A DNA stretch of 64,000 bases, from contig NC_072896.1 of the NCBI RefSeq assembly GCF_027943255.1, positions 40,016,501 through 40,080,500 on the forward strand. Reading direction: 5' to 3'. This DNA is from Anastrepha obliqua. Taxonomy: Eukaryota > Arthropoda > Insecta > Diptera > Tephritidae. A program made the translations under genes and the position numbers. The notes beneath the pieces were generated by a model that saw only the letters and a list, made by a program, of their open reading frames with translations, made no database searches and was not told the DNA's origin. The stretch's first letter is position 1. The number at the start of each line of letters is the position of its first letter. Of this stretch, positions 22,386 through 32,560 are shown piece by piece.

Positions 22386-23280
22386 TTAGTTTGGTGAAAA
22401 AGAAATTCATTCTTTTAGTCTCAAGTGATGATATGCACCGCTTTGTTGTATAATTTGTTGTTATTTTAAATGTAGACGAAAAACTCTAGTAATCAATTTT
22501 CATAATTTTCACTTGATATCAATTTCTTATCACTCAGGAAGTTTTGCAATGAGAGAAAAATGTGGTAATCGCTTGGTGCCAAGTCCGGACTATATGGTGG
22601 ATTCAATAAAACTTGCCAGCCAAGCTCCCGGAGTTTTTTGTGAGCCACTTCAGACGTGTGTGGCCTTACTTTGTCCTGATAGAACACAACACCTCTTTTG
22701 TTCCACCACTTCTGGCCATTTCTGGTTAATCGCTAGCTTCAAACGATCCAGGTGTTGACAGTAGAGACCCGAATTCAGTGTTTGCTCATACGGAAACGCC
22801 TCATAATAAAAAAGTACAAATGCACAGTAGAACCTTTCTGGCTCTTAGTCCTGGTTGGCCACCCTTTGAGCTGCATCATCACACTTTGACTACGATCGCT
22901 TTCGTACAATATTGTCGCATGTGATCAATTTCTCATCCTCAATCCTCACCTGTTTAAGAAATGGGTCGATTTCATTCCATTGGTCAAGTCTTCGCAGATG
23001 GAAATTCGATCCCTCTTGTTTTTTGGTGTTAATTGGTGGGGCACCCAATCATCGAACTTCTTCTTTGTGAATCCAGCTTTGCGCAAATGATTTAAAATTG
23101 TTTTTATGGTCGATATTTAGCTCCTGGGCGATGCTGCGGCTTTAATTTCGAATATTTCTGTGGTTTTGTCGACATTTTCTTTGACATCAAAAATGCCTAA
23201 ACAGAATCGAAGAAACCGAAATTGCACGTAATTGGCTGTTACAGCATCGGCACCATAAACATCATTCACAATTTCAGCGT
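22386..23280 (-). pseudogene. Irritans-type mariner transposase pseudogene
   Basis: Minus-strand reading runs from about 23275 to 22440 through several frames. It gives VYGADAVTANYVQF (HTH), NHLRKAGFTKKKFDDWVPHQ, LTPKNKRDRISICEDL, and then RGVVFYQDKVRPHTSEVA with the second catalytic Asp. LNPPYSPDLAPSDYHIF with the third Asp and QNFLSDKKLISSENYEN follow. The WVPHQLTPKN and QNFLSDKKL wording is typical of irritans (Himar-like) mariners. The first catalytic block is destroyed by frameshifts. A terminal-repeat-like TTAGTTTGGTGAAAAAG lies at about 22388. Confidence 0.78.
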
Positions 23281-23712
23281 CCTGGCTTGAATTTTCGCCT
23301 TTATTAAAGAAAAACTGTAAACCACCGAAATTTCTCTTTGTTGACTTCGATTGTTAACACCCTGTAACTTACAACTGAATAGACAAAAATAAAGCAGCAA
23401 ATGTACCTTTTTAGTGTGAAAAGCCACCGGGACAACAAGCATAAACTTTACGAGATATCGATCACTACAGACATCTACCGAGCAAATAATGGATTTCTTT
23501 TTCCGCAAACTAATGTAATAATTCTAAAAAAGATCAGTACAAGCAAAAGTTCCCATATATCTTTTTAGTTTCGGTATTTGACAGATGAAATTACCCTGAA
23601 GATGTATGAAATGCGTAGCCATTTCACATATTTGAGAAGAGAATAAATTGCAATCATAGATCATCAGCGGATAAAGTTGCCTAGATGTTGCACAACATTT
23701 TATGAACTTATA
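23281..23712. other. No gene recognised
   Basis: Short unconvincing open frames only; no known motif. Confidence 0.45.
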
Positions 23713-24154
23713 CAAGGCGGCACAAAATTAATCATTTGAATTTTGGAAAATGGTGTCGTACGTCAGTCATATTTGACACTTGTGAACCAAACAGCTGCAG
23801 TATATAAACATATAAGCAATGAGGCGCGTAAAGTTCAGAATAAATATTTCCGTCACTCAAAATCATTTTTTTATTTATTTATTTAATATGTGGAAAATAA
23901 CAATAAATTATTATTTTACAAAAAAAAAGGAGCACTAGCTGCCAGGGCTTACGGCTCACTGCTCTAAAAAGATTATTTTTTACTACAAAAGTTAAGCTAT
24001 TAGAGAGTTAATTTTCTGGAAACGATTATTAGGCACTATCGACACATGAATTAATAAAGGAATTAAGTTATGTGGGAGGTAAATTCATAGGATATACGAA
24101 TCATTTTTTTATTTAGTAAAAAAATTCTTGAAAATTCTAATTTGCGCCACCTTA
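23713..24154. mobile_element. Mariner-related MITE (CAAGGYGGCRCAAAATTAATCA family)
   Basis: Left end CAAGGCGGCACAAAATTAAT after TA (23711-23712). Right end reads, in reverse, AAGGTGGCGCAAATTAG. Related copies lie at 39780-40002 and 58686-58913, with end fragments at 33804 and 50150. All share an internal 'gtcgtacgtca-tcatatttgacacttgtga' block and an ATGGAGCGCGTAAAGTTC-like stretch that could be the decayed start of a transposase. This copy is split by a later insertion (23878-24098). Confidence 0.7.
23861..24115 (-). mobile_element. Nested 5'-truncated retroposed insertion with 17-bp TSD
   Basis: The direct repeat AATCATTTTTTTATTTA occurs at 23861-23877 and 24099-24115 and brackets about 221 bp of foreign sequence inside the MITE. 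On minus the insert ends in a (TAAA)n-like tail next to the low-coordinate repeat. A long duplication plus simple 3' tail is the signature of LINE-mediated target-primed insertion. No RT sequence remains. Confidence 0.6.
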
Positions 24155-24658
24155 TATACACATGAGAATGCCTTAGTTAGTTTCACTACGCCATTGTGAA
24201 AAATATTATCGATCTCACGTAGAAAGGGAAACCCTAATTGTTTTTTGGATTCTGATAGGTTATAATGCAATAAATCAGCATGAAAAATTGTATTAAGTTG
24301 CGTTAATAAATAATAATCCAACAGCGTAAGTTTATTTGTAGAAAAATACCTAATCAAACATTTTACTAAAATAAAAATTGCAGAACATAAATAATAATAT
24401 CCATGTGTAGACGCAAATAGCTTTACTCCTCTTAATGCCCTTTTTAAAATACTCTAATATTTCAGAAAATATACCATCTTAACAAATATCAAAACAGATA
24501 TTCGTGGAATTTTACTTGAAAAACATCAGGTATCCCTAAATCCTTTGAAATATTTCTTTCTCGCAAGTCTATTGCCAATTACAGCTAAAAGAAATGACAG
24601 CTTTTTTAATTTAATGGTTAAAATAAAAGCACCTCCTTGAAAGGTGTTTGAACTGAGC
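24155..24658. other. No gene recognised
   Basis: AT-rich DNA without recognisable motifs. Confidence 0.45.
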
Positions 24659-24800
24659 TTCCACCCCAATTTACGGCGTGCGGTTCGACGTTGTCTCAAA
24701 ATTCAAGCGCTCTACAATTCTTTGCCGCCCCCGGACGGCAGATGGTTTATTATGGAAAAAAGTTCAACTGGAAGTAGACATTGAATCTCGGATCCAACGC
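24659..24800 (-). repeat. SINE remnant
   Basis: Minus-strand blocks 'gttggatccgagattcaa' (B-box side), 'ccataataaaccatctgccgt' and 'acaacgtcgaaccgcacgccgtaaattgg' match the order of the SINE at 62938-63140, with heavy decay. Confidence 0.55.
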
Positions 24801-24898
24801 AAACATACGTGAGAAAAAATGTATAAATGAAATTATTTCCTTTTTCAAAACTACAAAAATGCATATTCGTCCTATCTACTCCAGAAGAATTGGATATA

Positions 24899-25762
24899 CA
24901 AGGTGAAGTCCAAAATAAACAAGACTGGCGTCATAAAAATGTTTTTGATGGCGCCATCTTTTTAATGAGTTAGTGCGTTGGAAATTGCATCCCTAGATAA
25001 CTTCCAGTGAAATTCAGTTCATTCTGTTCAGTGGAAGCGAAGTTATTGCGTCTAAAGTGTCAGTATGTTTGTGTCATCGATACAAAAATTGAATTGAATA
25101 TGAATTGTTGAAACAAATTTATGGCGATGAGTGCCTATCTCGTGCCAGAGTTCATGAGTTTAGGGATGATTGTGAGGACATATATGACAATGAACATACG
25201 GGCCGCCCAAAATCAGTAATTACCGAAAACTTCATCGAAATTGTTCGTAAATTTATCAAAAATGAGCAAAGCATCGATTTATCGCATTTTAACTGATCAT
25301 TTGGGCATACGAAAGGTTTGTGCACGTTTCATTCCGCACAAGTTAACTGAGGACCAAAAATTGCTCAGGATTCAACATTCGAAAGACCTCATTAATGAGG
25401 CAAGAAAAGACGAGAACTTCCTTTATAACATTGTAACTGGTGATGAAACGTGGTGTTTTCAACATGAAACTGAAACTAAGCGTCAAAATGCCGAATGGAA
25501 GGCACCAGACGAGCCATCACCAAAAAAATCGCGTTTGGAGAAGTCAAGCCAATCAAGTCGATGCTCATTTGTTTTTACGGTTCCAAGGGAATTGTCCACA
25601 AGGAGTTCGTGCCAATGGGCCAAACCGTCAATGCAATTTTCTATCTTGGCGTTTTGAAGCATTTGAATATTTTAAATAAATTAGCTCGAAGTTAACAGAA
25701 CAAAGCTCCTGTCGTTTATATTTTATATTAACTCAGTCTTGTTTATTTGGAACTTCACCTTG
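24899..25762 (+). mobile_element. Internally deleted mariner with complete TIRs
   Basis: Inverted ends CAAGGTGAAGTCCAAAATAA (left) and CAAGGTGAAGTTCCAAATAA (right, reversed) are bordered by TA (24897-24898, 25763-25764). Plus-strand transposase blocks: LLKQIYGDECLSRARVHEF (HTH, first codons lost), SIYRILTDHLGIRKVCARF, VTGDETWCFQHETETKRQNA (first catalytic Asp) and KSMLICFYGSKGIVHKEFVP. The frame then ends after VLKHLNI. The region carrying the last two catalytic residues is gone, and there are also frameshifts near 25230 and 25540. Inactive. Confidence 0.82.
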
Positions 25763-25764
25763 TA

Positions 25765-26622
25765 AAGGGTTTTCCAAAACATCAATGGTTTCGTTGCTTG
25801 TGGAGCAATTAGCGCAGTCTTGTTGAAAATAAACGATGTCAAGATCAATACCATCAAATTCCGGGCATACAAAATCGTTAAACATCTCTCGATAGCGCAA
25901 TCCATTCACCGTAACTGTTGCTCCAGCTTCATTTTCGAAAAAGGTCCAATGATTCCGACGGCCCATAAACCGCACCAAACAGTCACACGTTGAGGATAGA
26001 GAGGATTTTCAATAATAACTCTTGGATTTTCTGAGCCCCTGATCCGACAATTTTTGGGCTTCATCACTCAAAATGATCGATGGAATTCCGGTTCATTTTC
26101 ATGCATTTCAACGACCCAATCAGCAAAGACACGACGTTGTTGATGATCGGCCGGCTTGGTTTCTTGTGTTAACTGGACTTTATAAGCCTTAAGACCCAAA
26201 TCTTTATGCGAAATACGGTGTAATAACGTTTGTGGAATGCCTAATTCCAAAGAACGACAAGGAATGGGCAAACCTGGGTTTTCTTCAACACTTTCGGCTA
26301 GAACAGCAATATTTTTGGCTGTTCTTGAGCGACGTCCACGGGTTTTATTCTTTACACCACTAACTTGTCCCAACAGTTCAAATTTTTCCACCAATTTCTG
26401 TATTGCGGTCCGACAAGGTGCTTCACGATGACCCAAAAATGTTCGAGTTTTACGAACCGTCTCTGCCAAATTTTCACCATTTTTATAGTGAATGTTAATA
26501 ATTTCAATGCGTTGTTTAAGCGTAGTTTCTACTTGTCAAATATCAAAAAATGACAGCTTCAAAAGTGACATCTATCATAATAGCGGGCTATTCAAAATAA
26601 CACCTGTTATTGGAAAACCCTT
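25765..26622 (-). mobile_element. Deleted IS630-Tc1-mariner element abutting the previous one
   Basis: The high-coordinate end reads, in reverse, AAGGGTTTTCCAATAACAGG; the low-coordinate end begins AAGGGTTTTCCAAAAC. The shared TA at 25763-25764 serves both this and the preceding element. Minus-strand transposase: TAIQKLVEKFELLGQVSG (HTH), LKAYKVQLTQETKPADHQQR, a broken ILSDEA block, FFENEAGATVTVNGLRYREM, and VYFQQDCANCSTSNETID (decayed QQDGATCHT). The C-terminus after that is deleted up to the terminal repeat. The same family as 33211-33765. Inactive. Confidence 0.82.
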
Positions 26623-27306
26623 TATATGTTACAGCCAGGGTTGGGCATTTTCGCACTACCACCAAATTGCACTACCACGGCAAAATCCATTATCTCTAAA
26701 CCTTTAGCGATGTGAAGAAATTGCATTATCACTAAACTTTTAGTCATAGTTTTTTTTTTTCACTATCACTAAATTTTCAATGAAACATGATCTTACCCAA
26801 ATACATGTGATACTTGCAATACGAGTGAGTTATTATTTACGTATGTTTGTATGAATGTTTATATGTAACTGCATTCATGCGAAAGGAGCAAAGTTCTAAT
26901 GAGCGCTTACGCCAAGTATATACATGCATACATACATATGTGTCATATCACTGGCTTATAAGGCGAAGCTGCTAAGTCCAATTCTCAAAGATTTGACTCT
27001 GAAGCAGAGTGAAAGAAAACATTAGATTATGTCATTATTTTTATCTCTCCTTTAATATTTTAAAAATTGCATTTAGCAGCTTTTCACGCTAAGCCAACGA
27101 TATGTAAACATGCATTCGTGTGTAAGTATATACCTAAATTAGTTATGCGAGACTAGTTTGTACGTCTGTTGGTACAATTGGACTTATTCTACTATATTGC
27201 AAGTTATTTAAGTGAGTTTTTCTTTTGGTTTAGTGCCGCACGTGTTTTTTAATAAAAAATTGCAAAGTGTTCGAAGTGGTTAAATTTTGTTGTACTATTT
27301 TTCCAT
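26623..27306. other. No gene recognised
   Basis: Contains low-complexity 'actatcactaaa' and 'catacatacatatg' repeats and AT-rich DNA only. Confidence 0.45.
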
Positions 27307-27790
27307 ATGTCAACACTTAAAGAGTCGACTCTAGACAGAAAAACAAAGATTTCACTGCATCGCTCAATTATAAATTCCATCTTGCTATACGGCAGAGAAA
27401 CGTGGACACTCAGAGATGCAGATGAACAGAAGCTGCTGATTTTCGAGAGGAGAGTTCTGCGAAAAAATTTTGGCGCGATATGCGATAAAGGCAAGTGTCG
27501 GAAACGCTACAATCATGAACTCGAAAAACTATATGCGCACCCTTCTGTGATAAGCACAATCATGATCAACAGATTGAGGTGGGCAGGTCACATATCATGG
27601 GCAAACACGGATTACTCAATAAATACTCTTCGGTAAGTGCCACAGACAGAGAAGAAGGGGCCGCCTGTCTCTTAGATGGATTGACGGTGTAGAAGAAGAC
27701 GCAGGCTAATTGGGATTACGGGCATGGGGGCACAGTCACGAAACCGAGAAAACTGGAGGCATATACCAGGGTTAATCAGTCAACAATGAT
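27307..27790 (+). pseudogene. LINE reverse-transcriptase C-terminal fragment
   Basis: Reads LDRKTKISLHRSIINSILLYG then RETWTLRDADEQKLLIFERR and RLRWAGHISW. This is the thumb/C-terminal segment of RTE-like LINEs ('LLYGSETWT... ERRVLRKI... RLRWAGHV'). The remaining tail is out of frame and ends with an (ATG)n run at about 27788, the kind of simple 3' repeat seen in this clade. The 5' part is missing. Confidence 0.7.
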
Positions 27791-28379
27791 GATGATGAAT
27801 GGAGAAAAATTATATTTCAACATATAGAATGAGTGGTACTGAAGTAGATTTTGGAAGTGATGATTCATTGGCTGGTCCCACTTTCGAGCCCAAACCTTGT
27901 TCGAATGAACAAATTCGACGGGATGGAACGATGGAAATTATCAGCTGTGTACGAACTATCAGTGACAATGCGAGTACTGAAGAATTTCTTCAAGAACAGC
28001 TTTTCGGCGTAAATTAAATTCTTTTTCATGGAGAATATCTCAAAATAGTGGAGAGGATATTGTTTAAGTTGAATACTTGCAATTAAAAATTTACAGAGAG
28101 CTTCGACTCCATACCAATCGAAAAGGATAGGTATAAGCGCCATCTGTCAAGGATGCCTTAAGAGAATTAAAGGTTCAGTACGCGTAAGTTCTAACTTTAT
28201 ACACCACTTACGCGAAAAACATCCAAGCACATTTAAAGATTTCAAAAGAGAAAGGCTTTAACCAGGAAAATGAATGTAATACGGCAAAATCTGCGGAAAT
28301 ACAGGGACCGGTACTCGAAGTTTAACCTATTAAAAAGGCCATACATTTAGTTTGGAAAATTACTTTTATTCAATTCAAA
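27791..28379. other. No gene recognised
   Basis: No recognisable coding domain; short frames at 27799-28143 match nothing known to me. Confidence 0.4.
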
Positions 28380-29385
28380 GTAAAAAATGTGTGAAAATAA
28401 TAAGAATCAATTTACTTTTGCTCGATATCTCGAAACGAATCGCAAGCTGCCCGAATGTGACTTGCAGGTATTTCGGCCCACTCGCGGACAGTGGCTTTTT
28501 TCAGCATCTCGATACTGGTGAGTCTTTTAGTTCGGGCCTTGCTCTCCAGAATGGTCCAAAGAGAATAATCCATCGAATGCGCGTCTGGTGAATTTCAGAA
28601 CCATTGTGTGGACGTTATGAAGTTCGGAAAGTTGGTTCCGGTTCACTCGGACTTTGTGAGACGGTGCCGAGAATTGTACAAACGTCCATGGTCTTCCACC
28701 AGAATGTTTGTCTGCCCACGGCTTCGAAATAACCTCCAGAAAACTTTCCCGATAATATTTCGCATTTTCCTTGACGCCAGGCTCGATGAAAACGATTTGA
28801 GAGCGCCCATCTGCGGTTACAGCAGCCCAAACCATTAACTATGGCGGGTGCTGCCTCCTGGTGGCCAATCGATGATTCAAATTCTCATATCAACGGCCGA
28901 TCAAATAAACCCTATTGCTTTGGGAGTTTACGACTTCCTCAATTTGAAAAGTTTTCTCGTCACACAATACAATATTCGGAAATTGCCCGCTTTCGGCCAA
29001 GCGGAGCAACTCCTTCGCTCTCTCAAGTCTGACTTGTTGCTGCTTTGATGTGAAATCAAGCGCCTTTTGTATCTTGTAAAGTTTGACTTTGAGATCATTT
29101 CATGTCAGATATTTTCAGTTCTTTCGCCGTTTGATTGGCACTTTGTCGGGGACTTCGCTCAAGTCGCTTCTTCACTTTTTGAACCATTTTACGTGACGTT
29201 GCAGTCTTTCGACGACTACCTCCACGACGTTTCGCGATGCTACCAGTATCATTGTAACGAGTAATGGGGCAATAAACAAAAACTTTATTTACTTTAAGGT
29301 GCTCGAGCTCACGAACAATCGCCGGAAAAAATAACATTTTCCTTTGAATATCAAAATAACACCTCTGTTTGGAAACCCCTTTATT
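28380..29385 (-). pseudogene. Decayed mariner-type transposase, near full length
   Basis: On minus the 5' terminal repeat (TAAAGGGGTTTCCAAACAGA at about 29366-29385) is followed by RYNDTGSIAKRRGGSRRKTA and MVQKVKKRLERSPRQSANQT. A frameshifted middle part comes next, then MVWAAVTADGRSQIVFIEPG, PWADKHSGGRPWTFVQFSAP (decayed QQDSAPSHK catalytic block) and a frameshifted C-terminus to about 28400. All parts of the transposase are present in order but broken by many indels. The same family as the fragment at 37569-38070. Confidence 0.75.
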
Positions 29386-29620
29386 TATTTTGCCTTTCAT
29401 TTGTATATTCATTTTTTAATCTAACCTCTGCGGTTTGGTTCCAGTAGAGATTCAGTATACAGCGCAAATCTTTTTCATTTATGTCTAGTAATTGTAGTAC
29501 ATTAAATATCTTGCCGTGTTGTAGAGTTTCGGAGGCTTTTTCATATGAAACATAGAAAAGTGGCCTTTTGCACGTCTCTGCAACATTGACACATAAGAGA
29601 GTTTCGCGTGTACCCAATCC
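29381..29620 (-). pseudogene. LINE reverse-transcriptase fragment
   Basis: Minus frame reads FYVSYEKASETLQHGKIFNV then NEKDLRCILNLYWNQTAEVR. This corresponds to the RT palm motif 'VDYEKAFDTVQHEKL' followed by the 'DIRCIxNLYWNQxAxVR' segment of a LINE. The catalytic Asp of the palm motif is changed (DYEKAFD to SYEKASE). Only about 80 codons remain. Confidence 0.65.
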
Positions 29621-29734
29621 GTTTTGAAAGTCTGACTACAGAGATATTCGCACAAAACTATGCTACGGTAAGTAAAGTAATTCCACTTGTTAGCTGTTTA
29701 TAAGAGATCCTGGCAAACTTGTCTCCAACATTTG

Positions 29735-29985
29735 GTAGGCTGTAAAACGATTCGATATCATCAATCAGGTTCCTGTTGCAGGTTCCTGTTCGTCTCGGAA
29801 TTCGGCGACGAAAATGGAAATGGATTGGGCATACACTTCGGACGCCTCATGGATATATTGCAAAAGCAGCCTTAGATTTGTACCCACCAGGAAATCGCAG
29901 GCGCGGGAGACCATCCAACACATGAAGGCGACTAGTTGAAACCGAGGCGCTACAAGCAGGCCGTTCATGCAGACAAATAAAATTT
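29735..29985 (+). pseudogene. LINE C-terminal fragment
   Basis: One plus frame reads RLRRKWKWIGHTLRTP, then LDLYPPGNRRRGRPSNT and a stop. This matches the 'RKWRWIGHTLR... WNPxGxRRRGRPxxTWRR' tail of an RT-bearing LINE. Too short to assign a clade. Confidence 0.6.
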
Positions 29986-29989
29986 CTTG

Positions 29990-31191
29990 CGTTGAATAAA
30001 CCATACATACTTATATAATATATATACTTTGTCACAACAAAATTAACTGCCTTTAGATATGCTGAGAATGAAAACAAATTATTTTATTCCTCAAAACTTT
30101 TCATACTCGAAACTTTTATTCAATTTTTAATTTCACTATACTTATTTACTTATATTTAAGTAGTGTTTTTTCGCATTTTGTGCATGTCTTTGTGTTCGCT
30201 AAATTTACTTCTAAGCCAATACTAAGTATGTATACAAAAAATGGCAAATATATTTACATTTACGTATGTATATATTATGAATAAGCAGTCACACCATTAT
30301 AATTATTGCAGATATTCAAGACTACTGGACAAATCAAGCTTGGTAGTATATCAGGATATGAGTATTTTGCAACTAAAAAATGCATAAAGTGGGCAAAAAA
30401 AATTTTAATACGCTTTAAAATATGTACAATTTAGTTGTTGGAAAATACCCACACGCTTACACACAAGAAAGCTCAATTGCTTTTATATCTGGCTGAATTT
30501 TTGTATGCGTGGCATAGTAAGGTAGGTAGTCATTTTTTTTTTTTTTTGTTTTGTTTTGGTGTTTTAAATACGAAAGCATTTTCTTTGGTATATAGGCTTA
30601 ATTAGTATTTTATAAGAGAATTTTTGGAAAATGTAATCGATTTTAGTTCGGTGTTTTTAGTTTTATGTCTTACTGCATCTCAAATGAAACCAGTCATCAA
30701 TGAAATTAGTTCACAAACATGAGCTCTTAACTGGATAATCAGGGTATTTGCTACTAGTCATTGTTGTTTCAACCACTAATGTTTTCTAATACAAAATCGT
30801 TAATTCTATGAAATCCTTTGATTGAAGTACAAGTTTTTAACAAAACTATTTTAAAAATAGGAATATTATGAATCAAGTAGACTTGTGTGTACATATAAAT
30901 ATTCCTTATTCTATCTTAAATCTAAAGTAATCTAATCGAAGTAACTATCTAATACAACTTGGAATTATTTGAGGGCTGTTTTTTTCTTTTCTTTTTTTTT
31001 TTTGTTTTTTGTACAATTCCTGTATCGTACAATATTCAACACATTTTAGATCAACTCCATATAAACTTCACCAACTGTTGACTATGGCAAACACTTACAT
31101 ACTCGCACATATTCTAGGCTAGATACATACTTGTACGTAATTAGTTAACACAAAATACTCAGTTATAAAAAAAACGAAAAAATATATAATA
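29990..31191. other. Long AT-rich intergenic stretch
   Basis: About 1.2 kb of AT-rich DNA with T-runs (30530-30550, 30979-31008) and scattered CATA/TATA microsatellites. No gene or transposon seen. Confidence 0.5.
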
Positions 31192-32470
31192 GGACTATGA
31201 ATAAGTTCGTGCGGTTTTTTTCGAAATTTGAAACTTTATTGACGTAAAATGGTTACAAATTTAATATTCAAAGTATTGTCCATCGCTTACTACTACTTTT
31301 TCCCATCTTTCTGGCAATTCACGGATTCCCTTTGTGAAAAATTCGGTCGGTTTTGCCGCAATCCACGAATCGATCCATTTTTTGACTTCATCGTAATTAC
31401 GGAAGTGCTGGTCAGCCAGGCCATGTTGCATCGATCGGAAGAGATAGTAATCGGATGGCGCAAGGTCTGGACTATACGGCGGGTGGGGTAGGGCATCCCA
31501 TTTGAGCGTTTCTAAGTATGTTTTGACCACTTGTGCAACATGTGGCCGAGCATTGTCATGTTGCAAAATAACTTTGTCGTGTCTATCGGCGTATTGCGGC
31601 CGTTTTTCTCGCAGTGCTCGGCTCAAACGCATCAATTGTCGTCGGTAGACATCCCCCGTAATCGTTTCATTCGGTTTCAGTAGCTCATAATACACAACAC
31701 CCAGCTGGTCCCACCAGATACACAGCATAACCTTCAGGCCATGAATATTCTGCGCCGACGTCGATGTTGAAGCATGGCCAGGGTATCCATACGTTGCCCG
31801 ACGTTTTGGATTGTCGTAATGGACCCACTTTTCATCGCCAGTTACAATTCGATGCAAAAAAACCTTTCTTTTGTGCCGTTGAAGCAGTTGTTCGCATGCC
31901 ATAAAACGGCGTTCAACGTCTCTTGGCTTCAATTCATACGGCACCCAATGGCCTACCTTTCGGATCATTCCCATGGCTTTTAAACGTTTGGAAATGGTTG
32001 ATTGATCAACTCCCAAAGTTTTTGCAACCTCTTCTTGCGTTTGAGCCGGATCTTGATCGAGCAATTCCTCCAATTCGGTATCCATGAACTTTGGCGGCGC
32101 ACCCTCGCGTTCTTCGTCTTCCAAGCCAAAATCACCACTTTTAAAGCGTGCAAACCACTTCTGGCACGTTCGCTCAGCTAGAGCATGCTCACCATAAACT
32201 TCCACCAAGATACGATGACTTTCGGCTGCTTTTTTCTTCATATTAAAATAATGAAGAAGAATTCCCCGCAAAAACACATTATTTGGCACGAAATTCGACA
32301 TTTTCAAGTGTGGTAAAAATATTGTTGTTTACGCTTCAAATAAAAAACTTATACTGACGTTTGTGCCTTACGACAGTAGCTCTCCAATGAATGTTTGGAA
32401 ATGTGGATCGATGGAATAATAATCAAGTTACGCCATCTGTTGTAAAACCGCACGAACTTATTCATAGTCC
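31192..32470 (-). mobile_element. Apparently intact mariner element next to gene B
   Basis: A 1279-bp element bordered by TA (31190-31191, 32471-32472). Terminal repeats begin GGACTATGAATAAGTTCGTG and are identical from both ends over at least the first 25 bp. It encodes an uninterrupted transposase in the same orientation as gene B and ends 90 bp beyond the gene B stop codon. AATAAA on minus at 31240-31235 follows the transposase stop. Length and ends are those of a complete mariner. Confidence 0.95.
31261..32301 (-). CDS. Mariner transposase, 346 aa (DD34D)
   Basis: Starts at ATG 32301 (MSNFVPNNVF); the two codons upstream (TTG AAA) are not part of the family's N-terminus. Helix-turn-helix regions occupy about residues 5-110. 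WVPYELKPRD sits at 119-128. Catalytic residues are D156 (VTGDEKWVHY), D249 (LQHDNARPH) and D284 (SPDLAPSDYYLF), with exactly 34 residues between the last two. The C-terminus RWEKVVVSDGQYFEY is complete. No stop, frameshift or missing catalytic residue is seen, so it is a candidate active gene. Subfamily is close to the mauritiana/mellifera group by wording; not resolved further. Confidence 0.96.
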   Translation of the reverse strand: MSNFVPNNVFLRGILLHYFNMKKKAAESHRILVEVYGEHALAERTCQKWFARFKSGDFGLEDEEREGAPPKFMDTELEELLDQDPAQTQEEVAKTLGVDQSTISKRLKAMGMIRKVGHWVPYELKPRDVERRFMACEQLLQRHKRKVFLHRIVTGDEKWVHYDNPKRRATYGYPGHASTSTSAQNIHGLKVMLCIWWDQLGVVYYELLKPNETITGDVYRRQLMRLSRALREKRPQYADRHDKVILQHDNARPHVAQVVKTYLETLKWDALPHPPYSPDLAPSDYYLFRSMQHGLADQHFRNYDEVKKWIDSWIAAKPTEFFTKGIRELPERWEKVVVSDGQYFEY

Positions 32471-32560
32471 TATTACAAAACGATCTACTTTTCTGTATGC
32501 TAACACACTTTTTTATACTGATGTACTTATATGTATACGAACTAATGCGTAAGCTTCCTT

